Shown piece by piece: positions 22,970-34,984 of a stretch of 64,000 nucleotides of DNA. Where the stretch lies: contig RPFO01000842.1 in the NCBI GenBank assembly GCA_009746045.1, forward strand, positions 28,501 to 92,500, written 5' to 3'. Origin of the DNA: Mesostigma viride. Taxonomy: Eukaryota > Streptophyta > Mesostigmatophyceae > Mesostigmatales > Mesostigmataceae. A program made the position numbers and the translations under genes. A model generated the notes under the pieces. The model was not told the DNA's origin. It searched no databases and was given only the letters and a program-made list of their open reading frames with translations. The stretch's first letter is position 1; each line of letters begins with the position of its first letter.

Positions 22970-23505
22970 GGCGCCGAGGCGTGGACACTCACGGCAACAA
23001 TGCAGTAGCTTAGCTGCCATGGCAGCTAAGCTAGACGGCACGGTTTACAGGATGCTCTGACAGGTCCTGAACATAGGGTTTTCTTAGCGTAGGTCATTAG
23101 AGTCTTTGTATCAGGGTATGCCTCGTATTTCGGACGAGATTATAGGCAGCGTAGGATAGCATTTGTAGGACACCTTGCTCGCACCAGCCAGGTCGACACC
23201 GCCCTTGGTCTGGCCGGTCCCCAGCGGCTCGGCCAATCAGGGCGGCATATTTTGACCTGGCCTGGCCCCAAGAACATTCCTAAAAGGGTAGGGAAACATG
23301 CCATGAACTACTCCCAGATGTTGCTGGCCGACCAATAGCACTTGGTCCCAGCCCAGTTTGAACACCGCATCCCCTCTCTCTCCCTTCTCGACTGCCATGC
23401 AGGACAAGACGCGGTGGCAGAAGATTGTCAAGGCTCACACGTCAGCCCAGGTGTGGGCAAGCCACCTCCCCCCAAGAGGAGGAGGCGTTTTGATGAGTAG
23501 TGTAG
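22970..23505 (+). pseudogene. LINE 3' fragment (diverged, decayed)
   Basis: Short pieces in several frames match the C-terminal part of the local LINEs: GAEAWTLTA, LDGTVYRML, then FVGHLARTSQVDTALGLAGP, ending near PPKRRRRFDE before a stop at about 23500. The equivalent in the LINE at 16.8-21.4 kb is GCEAWTLDQ and FAGHLARTDQVNTDVGPAG. The polymerase itself is missing. Confidence 0.6.
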
Positions 23506-23627
23506 ATAGGCTTAATTTCTACTAAGACTAGATAGCTTAGAGTTAGGTTAGTTCGATTACGCGGCTTCCTCCACTCCACCGGCCATCCATAATGGAATAT
23601 GTGATACATGATCTCCCAACGGAGGCA

Positions 23628-24075
23628 TTAATTAATTAATTATAATTAATTAAACACGTGCTCCCGTTGGGGAGTCACGGAGCACTGAAGTGCTTTTAAT
23701 CCCTGTGTGTGCACTACAGGAGAAAGGGCAGAGACCCCCAGTCTCCTTCATGCCAAAGGCATGCCACAGCTGCAATCGGGCGCGCTAGCTAAAAGGACAG
23801 GCTAACGATCCGGCAAACTGTGGGTGCAATAAGACCCATGTAAGCGTGGCATAACAAGTATAGCGTGGGCAAGTAATCTGACCATAGCCCGGGCGTAGCA
23901 TGGCTGTACTAGGACTAGGCTAAGGCTATGGCTGGTTGTGTACCGTGCGTTGGCGGCACGTGACTAGGTATGTTGGCATAGCTAGGCAAACATTCTAGGC
24001 ATGGCCGCCTTAGCGGCAGTGACTCCAATGGTTACAATTGCTAGGGCTATTGCTATTCTAGCCCGCTGGGGGCGT
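23628..24075 (-). repeat. Family B 3' tail ending in (TTAA)n
   Basis: Noncoding 3' tail of the ORF1 element that follows at higher coordinates (minus strand). On the plus strand it begins with TTAATTAATTA then CTCCCGTTGGGGAGTCACGG. Other copies are at about 34985-35451, 39700-40173 (plus) and, truncated, 63062-63190. Like family A, it ends with CTCCCAACGG-type sequence and a TTAA microsatellite, suggesting that the two families share 3' end recognition. Confidence 0.72.
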
Positions 24076-25455
24076 CCACATCTTGTGGTTGATCATCGAT
24101 CAGGTCCCCGCCCCTCCAGTACACCTTGGGCTTCTGGGGCCTGCTGCTTATGGCGGAGGTATTCCGGCCACAGGTCGCGTCGCTACTGTTGCTGAGCGGG
24201 GGTCAGGTCGTCATCCAGCGTCCAGGTGAGGTCGTGCAACCTCTTGCGACGAGAGAGGAACCGCTGCTTATCCTCAGGGGAGGGGAAGGTGAGCAGGACT
24301 GGTGGGGGAGTCGCCTTGTTCCGTGAGTGGGGAAGGCGGTGGCACCCACGCAGTTCTACCTCCACTACCAGGCCCATGAGGGTAAGAAGCTGCATGCAGT
24401 CCTTGAACTCGTCAGCAAGAGAGGTTGACGTCTCACCTGGCTTCTGGGGGAAGCGACGTAGCACCACTCGGCACTCGCGGCGAGCGCGGTCGGTGACCTC
24501 CCGTTGCTGGGCCTGGCGGTGGTCCTCCAGCTCCTGGATCGAGCTTCGTGGCGATGGCGTCGGTGGTGGAGGCGGTCGCTGACCGCTGCCAGCAGGTCCG
24601 CGTAGGAGAGCGGCGGGAGGTCACCAGCATCCTGCCGGGGTGGCTGGGATGCAATGGTGGCCGTCTGCTCCGCTATCTTGGGGACCTGTGTGGCCAGGGC
24701 CTCGGTGTGGGCGGTGATGGCCTCAAGCTTCTTCATGAGCACGCCGCACTTGCCCTCCACCTGCATGTTAAGGCGAGAGACAAGTGCAGCATGCGTTTCC
24801 GAAGCTTGCGCCGCGGTGTGCAGCGTCGTGAACTGGGGCTGGATCGAGCTTGTGGACGACCTTGGTTTCCACATTGGAGACCCGGGCCTCCACCGTGTTG
24901 AGCGTCGTGTTCAGCGATGTCAGCTTCTCGGCCAGCGGCCAGGTCACGTGCTCCTCCAGCACTGCGTGGATGTCATCCTTGCAGAGGGAGGGAGCCGAAG
25001 GGGCTGCCGGCTGTGCGGGGGCGGGGGCGTTGAGCGCTCTGCTGATGTCGGCGAGGCTGCGCTGGTAGTAGCTGGTCAAGAGAAACAGGCGTTGGCGTGG
25101 TTCTTCATAAGTGTAGAGCCAGGACGTGTTGCGGTAGTCAATAGCCGCCCCCCCCTTCTGGGGCACGAAGAGCTTCCGTTCCTGTGTGAGGAACTGGAGG
25201 ACCTCGGCGACTTCCTGCGGCGACAGTTTCTGCCACTCAAGGAGGGAGAACCTACTGTCGCCTGGCAAGAATTGGCTCCATTTGTGGCGGTCGTGGCATG
25301 GTTTCTTGGGCTCAGGCGAGGCGCTTGGCGATGCCCGGGTCTGCTGGCGATGGGTTGGCGAGCCCAGGCGGCTGGGCAAGAACGATGGCGAGAGGGTTGG
25401 GCTGGGAGCCGGTAAGCTCCTTTTCCAAACCCCGTTTTGCTTTTTGGGTCGTCAT
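24076..25455 (-). pseudogene. Non-LTR ORF1, family B, copy 1 (frameshifted)
   Basis: Start MTTQKAKRGLEKEL at 25455 parallels the family A start MTSKRP. The reading frame then shifts near 25350 to a frame containing KWSQFLPGDSRFSLLEWQKL and again near 24860 to one with VSRLNMQVEGKCGVLMKKLE (heptad pattern, probable coiled coil). It ends in a C-terminal region with FLSRRKRLHDLTWTLDDDLT and AQQQ, homologous to family A. No reverse transcriptase follows; the 3' tail starts directly. A second copy is at 37.6-38.4 kb on the same strand. Confidence 0.65.
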
Positions 25456-25689
25456 TGCTGCTTGTCACGTGATATAACTTTGGCAATACTGCGTTTCAGC
25501 CATAACCGATTATATGGCGTGTACGTCTGAATAAAGCGTGCATCGAATGTGAGTGGTCTGAACGAATTTGGGGCTCAGACGCAAAAGATCTGAGCTCCGC
25601 CGTCAGCCATACCGCCGTCAGCCATTTTCATGTCAATTCCTCAACGGAGGCATGTTATTATTCAATTCAATTTAATGGTCATGGGTGGT

Positions 25690-26005
25690 TGCTGGGTCAG
25701 CGGGTGGAATGGGTGCTTGGTCACTAGCTGGTGGGTAGATAGATGTGTGCTTGGTCAGTGCCGGGTGGAACGTGTGCGTGGTCAGTGGGTGGAACGTGTG
25801 CTTGGTCAGTGGGTGGAACGTGTGCTTGGTCAGTATGGGGAACCCGTGCTGGGTCAGTGGGTGGAACGTGTGCTTTGTCAGTGGGTGGAACGTGTGCTTG
25901 GTCAGTGGGTGGAACGTGCGCTTGGTCAGTGGGTGGAACGTGTGCTTGGTCAGTGGGTGGAACATGTGCTTGGTCAGTGGGTGGAATGTGTGCTTGGTCA
26001 GTGGG
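25690..26005. repeat. 24-bp minisatellite
   Basis: About 12 copies of a 24-bp unit (GGTCAGTGGGTGGAACGTGT plus GCTT). Because 24 is divisible by three, all frames stay open and give 8-residue repeats (HTFHPLTK on the minus strand). This is not evidence for a gene. Confidence 0.9.
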
Positions 26006-27130
26006 CCATGCAACCCCTACCTTCTATGGCATCACATCTTGGAAAGAGACGGGCTTTCCCACACCCATCGATCCCCTCACTATAGAAAAGAAGCACTCCC
26101 TCGAAGGGAACCTGGCCAGTGAGGGCCATGCTGATGACAACGCCCAGAAATTGACCCAGCTCACGCATGGTCACCGGGTGCCACTCACGCGCGCCGGGCT
26201 TGCCAGCCCCCTTGAGCTCAGCATTATTAGTCGTTGGCCTCCTTGACAACCTTGGCCATGACATCACGTTGGGACCAGAAAATTAAGGGAGAATGAGCCC
26301 CATGCAGTGGCGAGAACTTAAGCTCGTCAGAGGAAAGGTTTTGATAGCATGCAGTACCTGTCAGGCGCGCGGCAGCACCGGAGTCTCGGGAAAAGGAAGC
26401 GCATCTGGCTTGCCGAAACCGTATTTCCACAATGTCGGCTGGCTCCTCGTCATGGCAGGCCTGCGTGTCGTCAGGTAAATCCTAATCGTCGAGCTCAGCA
26501 TCACGGCTCGGCAACGGACCCTCCGCGCCTTGCACGTTAACACAGTCGACATCGGATCGAAGCGTCCGAGTCTGACAACGCTCTCGCGGGCCGTCGCCTG
26601 GGTCTCACGGCGCCTTTTCGGGGCGTGGCTGATGGCTGGGTTCTACTTCGAGTTGCCGTCAGCACGCTGCACCGGCTTGCGTCGCTTGATCGGCATGGGC
26701 AGCTCGATATGTATCCTCAGATTTGTCGTCGTCGTCCTCGCCGGCGTAAGAATCACTACCCTGGCCCTGCGCTCGCTATCATCGTCACTGCAATCTGCTG
26801 TAAGGACCTTAATTCCTGGCTGCGCATTCTTTTACCAAAGCTTCACAATCATCTGAGCTGCAAGAATATATGAATTAAAATCTGCTAACGGGTGAATGGG
26901 TACGTCAGCTTGGCGTCCGGAAAATAGCACCGTGCACCATCTCCGGACGGCTTCACCGTCACTACCTTGCCCGGCAAACGTACCTGGCTGTGTTTTTCCC
27001 CATACTGCTCTATCGCCCAGTCTGACACGAAAATTTCCACAGGCATGGCACTGCGATGAAAATGCCCTTCTTTAGCTTCTAAGGGCGTATATCTGCATGC
27101 ATTTCGCACGCCATGTCTACGTCCGCGCAT
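26006..27130 (-). pseudogene. Decayed piggyBac-like transposase
   Basis: Minus-strand pieces in several frames: an N-terminal part with SDWAIEQYGEKHSQVRLPGK (27130-26885), a charged Arg/Asp/Ser-rich middle, and a part with FWSQRDVMAKVVKEAND (about 26290-26230) running into WHPVTMRELGQFLGVVISMA (about 26190-26130). The last motif resembles the start of the piggyBac DDE domain (known pattern: t..El..flGl.i.mG). Stops and shifts break it, and the catalytic Asp residues are not visible. The assignment rests on pattern resemblance only. Confidence 0.4.
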
Positions 27131-27157
27131 GCCCCCCTAAGTTTTTCATTTTTGTAC

Positions 27158-27817
27158 GTTTTTTCATTTTAACCAGGGCCTGGTTAAAATACGGTGCTGA
27201 GCTATGATTGGGCTACGAGCGGTTACAAAAGAAACCTGAACATTGTAACGGTTCGTAGCCCAATCATGGCTCAGCACCGTATTTTAACCATGCAGGGAAA
27301 GGCCGAGGCCACAGCCTGCTCGTTGCCCGAGCCATTTTCCCTGGTTAAAAGAAGGTGCTGAGCTATGATTGGGCTACGAACGGTTACAAAAGAGGTGCTG
27401 AGCTATGATTGGGCTACGAACGGTTACAATGTTCAGGTATTCCGCTCCCAGCTGTGGCAACAGAAAATGGCTGGGCTGCGACCTGGCTACGACCTGGCTG
27501 TAGCCACGGCCTAGCGTTGGCTAGGGAAAATAGCTTGGGCTAGCTACGAGCAGGCTGCGGCCTCGGCCTTTCCCTGGTTAAAATACGGTGCTGAGCAATG
27601 ATTGGGCTATGAACGGTTACAATGTTCAGGTCCCTTTTGTAACCGTTCGTATAGCCCAATCATAGCTCAGCACTGTATTTTAACCAGGGAAAGGCCGATC
27701 GAGGCCGCAGCCTGCTCGTAGCCCATGCAAGCTATTTTCCCTAGCCAACGCTAGGCCGTGGCTACAGCCAGGTCGTAGCCAGGTCGCAGCCCAGCCATTT
27801 TCTGTTGCCACAGCTGG
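27158..27817. mobile_element. Compound fold-back element cluster
   Basis: Nested inverted repeats. Arms 27448 to about 27630 and about 27634 to 27817 are near-perfect complements (start CCAGCTGTGGCAACAG). A shorter palindrome (27178-27290, containing GGTGCTGAGCTATGATTGGG) is a second copy of the same central hairpin, and single arms recur at about 27355-27430. Boundaries often read TTAACCAGGG or its complement, so a TTAA-targeting MITE family is likely. It sits next to the decayed piggyBac-like gene. Confidence 0.75.
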
Positions 27818-28001
27818 TATGATGTCGCGGCCTGGCTGCTACCGGCCGGAAGGAACCAAACTTAGCTGATACCTCCATGGATTAGTCTAGTAGTTGAACC
27901 AAATGCCAGTTTGCACGGTTTAATTTCCAGCTGTGGGTTGCATCACTTGTTTGGCATAATTGATCAATTTTTGTAAAACTGCATGACTATACGTTATTGC
28001 A

Positions 28002-28165
28002 CGTAAGCCATGCAGCCATAATTTCAATGCACAAGGCTACACATTTCCATCACCATTCATATTCATCATCCTGAACGACTCAATTAACACGCGGACAAGA
28101 TAACGGCAGGCTCGAGCTACATACATACCATGGTCCGGATTCTCCCGATTTCTGCATGGCCTGCG
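28002..28165 (+). repeat. Dispersed repeat D, copy 2
   Basis: Reverse-complement partner of 21812-21975. Relative to that copy, it carries TGCATG where the partner has TG at two places (around 28011 and 28155). Confidence 0.65.
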
Positions 28166-28262
28166 TTAATTGGTTGTCTCCTTGATGTTATTGCAGTGTC
28201 AGTGGGAAGAAATTCAGCAATTTGTTGCCTACCACAATTTCTTTGGTGTTTATGCATATGTA

Positions 28263-30850
28263 GTTACTATAAGCCTTAGGCTTCTCCCCAAGCAACCCCG
28301 CGCCCGACCAGCCCCGCTAGCTCTACCTGCGCGACGCCTGGGTGGTTGCCGCCCGGCTGGCGCTATAGCGCAGGCCCGCCGCCGCGGGGAGGACCTGTAC
28401 CTGTACCAGCAGGAACGGCTTACTCAAGCATATATACTGCCGCACATGCGGAGGAGGTGGAGACACTTGCCGCCGAAATCAATCGCCACACGGCTGCCAA
28501 CCAGCACAAGGCGGCCTGGCGCGATCTCTCGACCGTCTCACCGGACGGCGGGAAACGCAACGGGCTGACATCCCAGGCACCCCTGGCAGTGAACGCCTTG
28601 AGATTTGGTTCAGCTCCCAGGCCAAACTATCGGGGGGCCCTGGCCCTCCCCCCCCGCTTGACCCCGCTGCAGCTGCATGCACGCCCTGCGGCCAGCCGAG
28701 GCGGCCCCATTGAGCCCCCGCAGGCGCCCACCAGTGAGACGGACTATAATTATACCTGGTCCCACCGCTCTCCGGCCCCCTGGTGGACGGCCCCCACGAC
28801 GAGTGGACTCCCCAGGAATGGCCGGCTGCTGCCATCTCCACCCTCCGCAATGATGCTGCCATGGGAGTGGACAATATTTCACCGGAGGTCACTGGTTAAG
28901 ATGCCTGAGCTTGAGCCTTTCCTCCGGGGTGTTTGCAACCGGATTCTACTATACGAGATGGCCTCCCCCCGCCGACGTATTGGAAGATTCACCGCTGTCC
29001 GGGTCATGCTGTACAAGGGCAAGGGGTCCGCCGCGGATTATTACCGGCAACTACCGCGGCGTATGCCTCCAAAGCTGCGTGCTGAAAGTCTTCATGCGTC
29101 TCCTAGCTGCTGAACCGCAATGATGCGTGCCAGCCTCGATCCCCACCTAGGTGAGTCCCAGATGCGGGCTTCCGTGTTAATATTGGTCGCAATTGTGTTA
29201 TGGTCACCATTACCGCGCGCCGCCTGATCGAGGAAGTGGGCCGCCTGGCCCCCGGCCTCTTGCCATTGCTATTGATCTTCGTGGATTACACCAAGGCATT
29301 CGATACGGTTATATGCCAGGGACGCCCTGTGGGTGGTCCTTCACCTGTTCCGTGTCCCATCGTACATCGTTCGTTGAGATCATCCGCCATGCATGCAGTT
29401 CTATGATGAAGGGTCCCAAGCCCAGGTCCGTACCGCCGACGGCGTCACTCCGGCGTTCCCCCTGCACACCGGGGTGTGGCATGCAGGGCTGTGTGCTCTC
29501 CCCATATCTATTCATCAATTTGTGGTGGACTATATTATGCGGCGTGCACAAGCCCGCTTCGCCCGGGTGGAGGCCGGGCGCCCGCCGGGGATCAAGGTCA
29601 CGGAGTACGCCAGCTACGGCGGGGTTGACCCACCCTACCGCCTGAGCGATCTGATCTACGCTGATGACACGACACTCGTGAAAAACCCGAGTCAGCCCAA
29701 CTCTGGCTAGACAGCTTATATCACTGGAAGCGCGGGCAGTGGGGCTTATGGTCAGCAAGAAAATGGAGGTCATGGCCATCGGCTTCCCTGCTGGGATAGC
29801 CCCACCCACCCGGCTCCTCTTGCTGGACGGCAGCCCCGTCCCCCGACTTGCTTCAAGCTCCTTGCATGGCAGCTGGCTTCGATCCTCCGCCACGGCCGAC
29901 GACATCAGTTCACCCGCATTGGCCAGGCCTGGGCGGCCCTCCGCCGCCTCGACAGGTCCTGGACCTAGCTGCCGTTACCTGAGTGAGCGACGCAAGCGCA
30001 TTTTGTTCAAGGCCCTTGTCCTCAGCATCCTCCTTTATGGCTGCGAGGCGTGGACCCTGGACCAGGCGCTTGAGCCAGCAGCTTGACGGCGCCGTCACTC
30101 GAATGCTCCGTCATATCCTCGGCGTCCGCTACCAAGAACGCCGCACCCGGGCCGAGCTCTACTACTGTACTGCGAGCTCCCTCTTGTCACCCATACCATC
30201 CGACACCGCCGCCTCCTCTTTGCCGGCCATCTTGCCCGCATGCACAGACCAGGTGAATACCGATGTGGGCCCTGCCGGGGGGCTTAAGACGGGCCAACCA
30301 GGTAGACACCTCCTCCTATGGCAGGGTCCCCTTGTCCCATCGCAACCCACTGGCAAACTTGCGCGCGCCGGACACCGGCGCGGCGCGGCGCGGCGCGGCG
30401 CGACCCGGACCTATGTGACACTGTCAACTTCTTGAAGATGCAGGGCTTCTGGGACTATCTGTACTCCGCGCCCGCATGATTGACAAGGAGAAATGGGCTG
30501 CCATATCTGCGATAAGCACCTTCCTGAGGGGTATGCTCCTGTTTTCTCCCCACGGGCCCGGCCCGCGGCCCGTTAATTGCTAGCCAGGGTAGAAGTCCGC
30601 AGGTGGAGGTTATTGGCCCTGAGGATAGCCGCTACACTACTGTACCGCCTCGTCTGCCATTACTGAGTATAGAGGACAGCTCGGATGAGGATTACATCCC
30701 CATCTAGTGGTTGGTTGGGGAATGATGCAGACGATTTTTGTTTATTAAACTTTTGTGTAATTATTTTTTTCCTTCTAATGAGATTAGCATAGTACTCCGT
30801 GGCATGCCTTTAATTGCGCATGACACGCAAGTACTTACTTATTATACTTA
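28263..30850 (+). mobile_element. LINE copy 2, 5'-truncated, many small indels
   Basis: Plus-strand sister of the LINE at 16.8-21.4 kb, starting in the linker before the polymerase (28263) and ending at the shared 3' end with TACTTACTT near 30835. The polymerase motifs IFVDYTKAFDTV (about 29276) and LSDLIYADDTTLV (about 29645) are recognisable but lie in different frames, because numerous 2-8 bp insertions break the frame. Nucleotide identity with copy 1 stays high between the indels. It keeps the uninterrupted TTAA site (30284-30287) that is occupied in copy 1. Confidence 0.85.
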
Positions 30851-32039
30851 TATAAGCCTTAATGATAAACCTAACTAGAATAAAATATGCACTTCCAATG
30901 TCCACATTGCGTGACTGTGCATATTGCATGTTTTATGGGGCTTTGGCCGGTCTCTATAGTCAAGGGGTGTTTTCCCAACCCCCACTAGTAGGTACCAAAC
31001 TCCGCCACAATTCATGACAACCCATAATAAAATAACCCAAGACATGTATTAACTAAAACCTGACATATACAGTGTAGGATGCAAAATAGGCATACTTTAA
31101 GTTTGCTCAAGTTTTTGGCATACATGCATGGCCAACTGAGCAAACTCTTGCATGGCCACCAACTCCAGTATTTGTGCTATGTACTTGGATGTCGTTTCCA
31201 CTCAATGCCATGAAAAACAGCAAGAACCGTGACATCTCGGTTGAGAATACGACCAAATCGCACTTCAGTAAGCCATGTCATCGCTATTTTTAGCACCAAA
31301 AAGCTTGAGAATTATGTCAACATGATTTCCCCCCCCTACTTGTGCTAATTGGATGTCGTTCCCACTCATTGCCATCAAAAGCAGCAAGAAATCCAACATC
31401 CCGGTTGAGAATACGACCAAAATCGCACTTTAAGCCATTTTATCGCTAGCTTTAGCACAAAAACGGTTGAGAAGTTGCCAAAGTATGTCAACATGATTTT
31501 TTCCCCACTTTTGTCCTACTTGGGTGTCTCTTCGACTCAATGCCATCAAAAGTAGCAAGCTAGAAACCCATCATCTCAGTTTTGCACAAATATAGGGTCG
31601 TGGATTTGTGCAAAACCCGGTGGATCCCCGCTGCATGGGTTCGAAACCTCGTGGGGACAGTGCCTGAGCAGGGATTATTTGGGAGGATCCGCCGCGAGGC
31701 ACCGGTCGGACCTAACTAATCGCCTCGCGAGGTAGATGTCGAACCTTTCCGGGATTAATATCGAATCAGCAATTCGATATCAAATCAGTAATTCGATGCG
31801 GAAGTAAAACCCTAGTTATAGGGAGCTGCTTCGCCCCAACGCACAAGGTTTTAAGTTGTACAAGCTCTTGCTTATACTTTTTATATGCGCAAAAAAGTTT
31901 TAAGTTAAGTTTGCTAAGATAAACGCATATTCTTACATCCTGCGCAGGATGTAAGAATATGCGTTTACCTTAGCAAAAACGTAGCACTAGCTTAAGTATA
32001 CAACTGACACCTTGTGGAAGAACTGCAACGCCTTCAGCC
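30851..32039. repeat. About 165-bp tandem repeat and flanks
   Basis: Units start at about 31187, 31352 and 31517, each containing ACTCAATGCCAT and CGGTTGAGAATACGACCAAA; the third is cut off near 31590. No protein is recognisable. An inverted pair reading CTTACATCCTGCGCAGGATG-type sequence is at about 31918-31967. Confidence 0.6.
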
Positions 32040-33384
32040 TGGTGCTCAAGTCCCCTCTGCATGCACCTTGTGCTGGTGAACTTCATCAAAGCCTTCGATT
32101 CGGTTTTCTGGCCTGCACTGTGGGACATCCTGGCTCTGTTCCTGATGATCCCCCGCCTCGATCCTTGTTGCTGTCATCCGCAAGGCCTGTATGAAGGGTC
32201 CACCACTTCGGTGCGCATGTCTTCCTACGGGACCACGCCACCATGCCCTTTACACAAGCTAGGGGGTGTGGCAGCCTGGCTGCGTGCTGTCGCCCTACCT
32301 GCATGTTCATTATTGTGGTCGAATACGTAATGATTCAGGCGCGCAAGCGGTTTGCCCGCATAATTGTGGGTAGGGAACCAGGGGTGCAGGTCGCCAACCC
32401 TTTCTGCATGGCATGGCGGGGCGGACACGGAGATCCGGTTAGCAGACATTATCTATGCAGACGACACCACCCTCTTCGAGGGCACTGAGCATGAGCAGAC
32501 GTACGTGGCTAGTTGGCTGCCTGGCAATCCGGAGGCCCGTGCGGTGGGGCTAAAATGAGGTCAGCAAGAAGACAGAGGCTCTGGCGATTGGGCTCACTCT
32601 GAGCCACCGCCCGACCTCTTTCTCCTTGACGGCTCTCGAGTCCTGTATAGGGACCGCGTCAAGTTGCTGCATGGGCCGACTCCTCCCCAGCTGCGAGGCC
32701 GATGTGGACGTACCACCGTATCTCCCTCGCCTGCCCACGCTTTACGCCCATACCGGGCCCTGTGGCGCAAGCCCTTGCATGGGCAAGATAGAGAAACAGG
32801 ACCTGTTTCAAGGTCCTAGTACGTCCTCCATGCAGCTGTTCTTACGTACGGGGCCGAGACGTGGACCCTCACTGCCGACCTGGCCAGAAAGCTAGACGGC
32901 GCGGTCACCAACATGCTAGCTGCGATCCATTTTCCGTGTAGGCTACTACGCTGCCCATGTTCGCAATGAGGACCTATACCTCGGCATGCCATATATCACC
33001 AGCACCAATAAGCAGCGGCGCCTGCGGTTAGTAGGGCACTCAGTTAGCTCGCACCAATCAGGTCAAGACACCTCACGTACGTGGCCCCCCCGTGGGGCTG
33101 CGCCCCGCTCAGCTAGCTGCAGCTGGCCGGCACCTCCTTACGTGGGCTGGGCCCCGCCATGCTCGACGCCGCAAGGCCCGCACCTTCAAAGAACAGCTAG
33201 TAGAGGATATGCGGGGGGGCTTGGCCTCTCCGTGATTTGGAACAAGATGATGGACAAGGCCAAGTGGGCCCAGGTCATAGAGGACAAAGACCCCCCCCCC
33301 CCCCGTGGGGAAGCGCCCGCGTTTGCAAACACGCGGGAAGCACGCCAGACAGGTCCCATTAAGGGTATAGAGAGCTTAGACTAG
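32040..33384 (+). pseudogene. LINE copy 3, diverged reverse transcriptase fragment
   Basis: Polymerase pieces in shifting frames: VNFIKAFDSVFWPALWD (about 32070), CVLSPY-like region near 32285, RLADIIYADDTTLFEGTE (about 32440), then ETWTLTADLARKLDGAVTNM (about 32860) and MPYITSTNKQRRLRLVGH (about 32986). The end reads [14 protein letters not shown] and stops at 33384. It is more distant from copies 1 and 2 than they are from each other and is 5' truncated before the first catalytic motif. Confidence 0.75.
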
Positions 33385-33440
33385 AGTTGGCTTGATGTTA
33401 TATAGATAGGTTATAGAACGGTAGCATTGCGTACGTGTCC

Positions 33441-34284
33441 CCATCCATCCATCCATCCATCCATCCATCCATCCATCCATCCATCCATCCATCCATCCAT
33501 CCATCCATCCATCCATCCATCCATCCATCCATCCATCCATCCATCCATCCATCCATCCATCCATCCATCCATCCATCCATCCATCCATCCATCCATCCAT
33601 CCATCCATCCATCCATCCATCCATCCATCCATCCATCCATCCATCCATCCATCCATCCATCCATCCATCCATCCATCCATCCATCCATCCATCCATCCAT
33701 CCATCCATCCATCCATCCATCCATCCATCCATCCATCCATCCATCCATCCATCCATCCATCCATCCATCCATCCATCCATCCATCCATCCATCCATCCAT
33801 CCATCCATCCATCCATCCATCCATCCATCCATCCATCCATCCATCCATCCATCCATCCATCCATCCATCCATCCATCCATCCATCCATCCATCCGGCCAT
33901 CCATCCATCCATCCATCCATCCATCCATCCATCCATCCATCCATCCATCCATCCATCCATCCATCCATCCATCCATCCATCCATCCATCCATCCATCCAT
34001 CCATCCATCCATCCATCCATCCATCCATCCATCCATCCATCCATCCATCCATCCATCCATCCATCCATCCATCCATCCATCCATCCATCCATCCATCCAT
34101 CCATCCATCCATCCATCCATCCATCCATCCATCCATCCATCCATCCATCCATCCATCCATCCATCCATCCATCCATCCATCCATCCATCCATCCATCCAT
34201 CCATCCATCCATCCATCCATCCATCCATCCATCCATCCATCCATCCATCCATCCATCCATCCATCCATCCATCCATCCATCCAT
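33441..34284. repeat. (CATC)n tetranucleotide array, about 840 bp
   Basis: About 210 uninterrupted copies of CATC with one irregularity, ATCCGGCCATCC at about 33891-33902. It starts about 60 bases after the LINE fragment. All six frames are open (SIHP and MDGW repeats), which is an artefact of the unit. Confidence 0.97.
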
Positions 34285-34327
34285 ATGCGCACCAATCTGC
34301 GAGCGAAGCGAGCACCGTACTATTCCA

Positions 34328-34443
34328 GCGGGCAGCGGGCAGCGGGCAGCGGGCAGCGGGCAGCGGGCAGCGGGCAGCGGGCAGCGGGCAGCGGGCAGCG
34401 GGCAGCGGGCAGCGGGCTGCGGGCTGCGGGCTGTGGGCAGCGG
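34328..34443. repeat. 7-bp GGGCAGC tandem array
   Basis: About 16 copies of GGGCAGC, the last few changed to GGGCTGC or similar. It follows the CATC array after about 40 bases. Confidence 0.9.
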
Positions 34444-34825
34444 GGCGAAGTACTGCCAAAAAAAGGGACCCTGCATGCTTTGGGCTGGGCGGAGCCAGCG
34501 GGTTACTCTATAGTTAATTCATTAATTACAGTAGGCACAGGCGCCTGGGCCTACATAGCCGGGCACCTGGCTGGCCCGCACAGATTGATCAGGTAGACAC
34601 ATCATGCAGATAGACTAGTAGTTGGCACCAAGCCGGCCGCCCATGCAGCCTGGGCGTTATATGTCCTCACCTGGCGTGCCCCGGCCAGCCCGTGCGCGGC
34701 AGGGCCGCCAGCCGTGGACTTTTCGTGATAGACTCGGCATGGACATATGTGCTACTCTATATAAAAGTGCAAACCATTAAGGGTATGTTAAGTACACTCT
34801 GATATGTAAGTAATATTATATTTTT

Positions 34826-34980
34826 AAATGCATATTTTCATTGAGAATGATAGAGAACGGAAGTGAGAGTGGCATGCAACAAAAGGAAGTTAAACCCCGA
34901 AAAGAAGAACCCGGTAAAGACAAAATACTAAGAATCTTCTGACACGGGCATGCAAGGATCAAACCTGAGCCTGCTGAGTG
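34826..34980 (-). repeat. 3' end of the retroelement seen at 38.5-39.6 kb
   Basis: Reverse complement of the last part of the sequence downstream of 39349 (shared words CATTGAGAATGATAGA and GGCATGCAACA). It is noncoding and truncated. It shows that the element at 38.5-39.6 kb is a dispersed family ending near TATATTTAA. Confidence 0.6.
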
Positions 34981-34984
34981 ACGG

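Noticed and set aside
24183-25415. Plus-strand frames over 24.2-25.4 kb (up to 253 residues)
   Set aside because: They are the antisense shadow of the GC-rich ORF1 pseudogene on the minus strand.
31636-31650. tRNA gene or tRNA-derived SINE (GGGTTCGAAACC, B-box-like)
   Set aside because: No matching A box at the right distance and no cloverleaf stems can be drawn around it.
33427-34596. Very long open frames encoding Ser-Ile-His-Pro or Met-Asp-Gly-Trp repeats
   Set aside because: They are produced by a (CATC)n array that is open in all six frames; there is no start context, domain or splice support.
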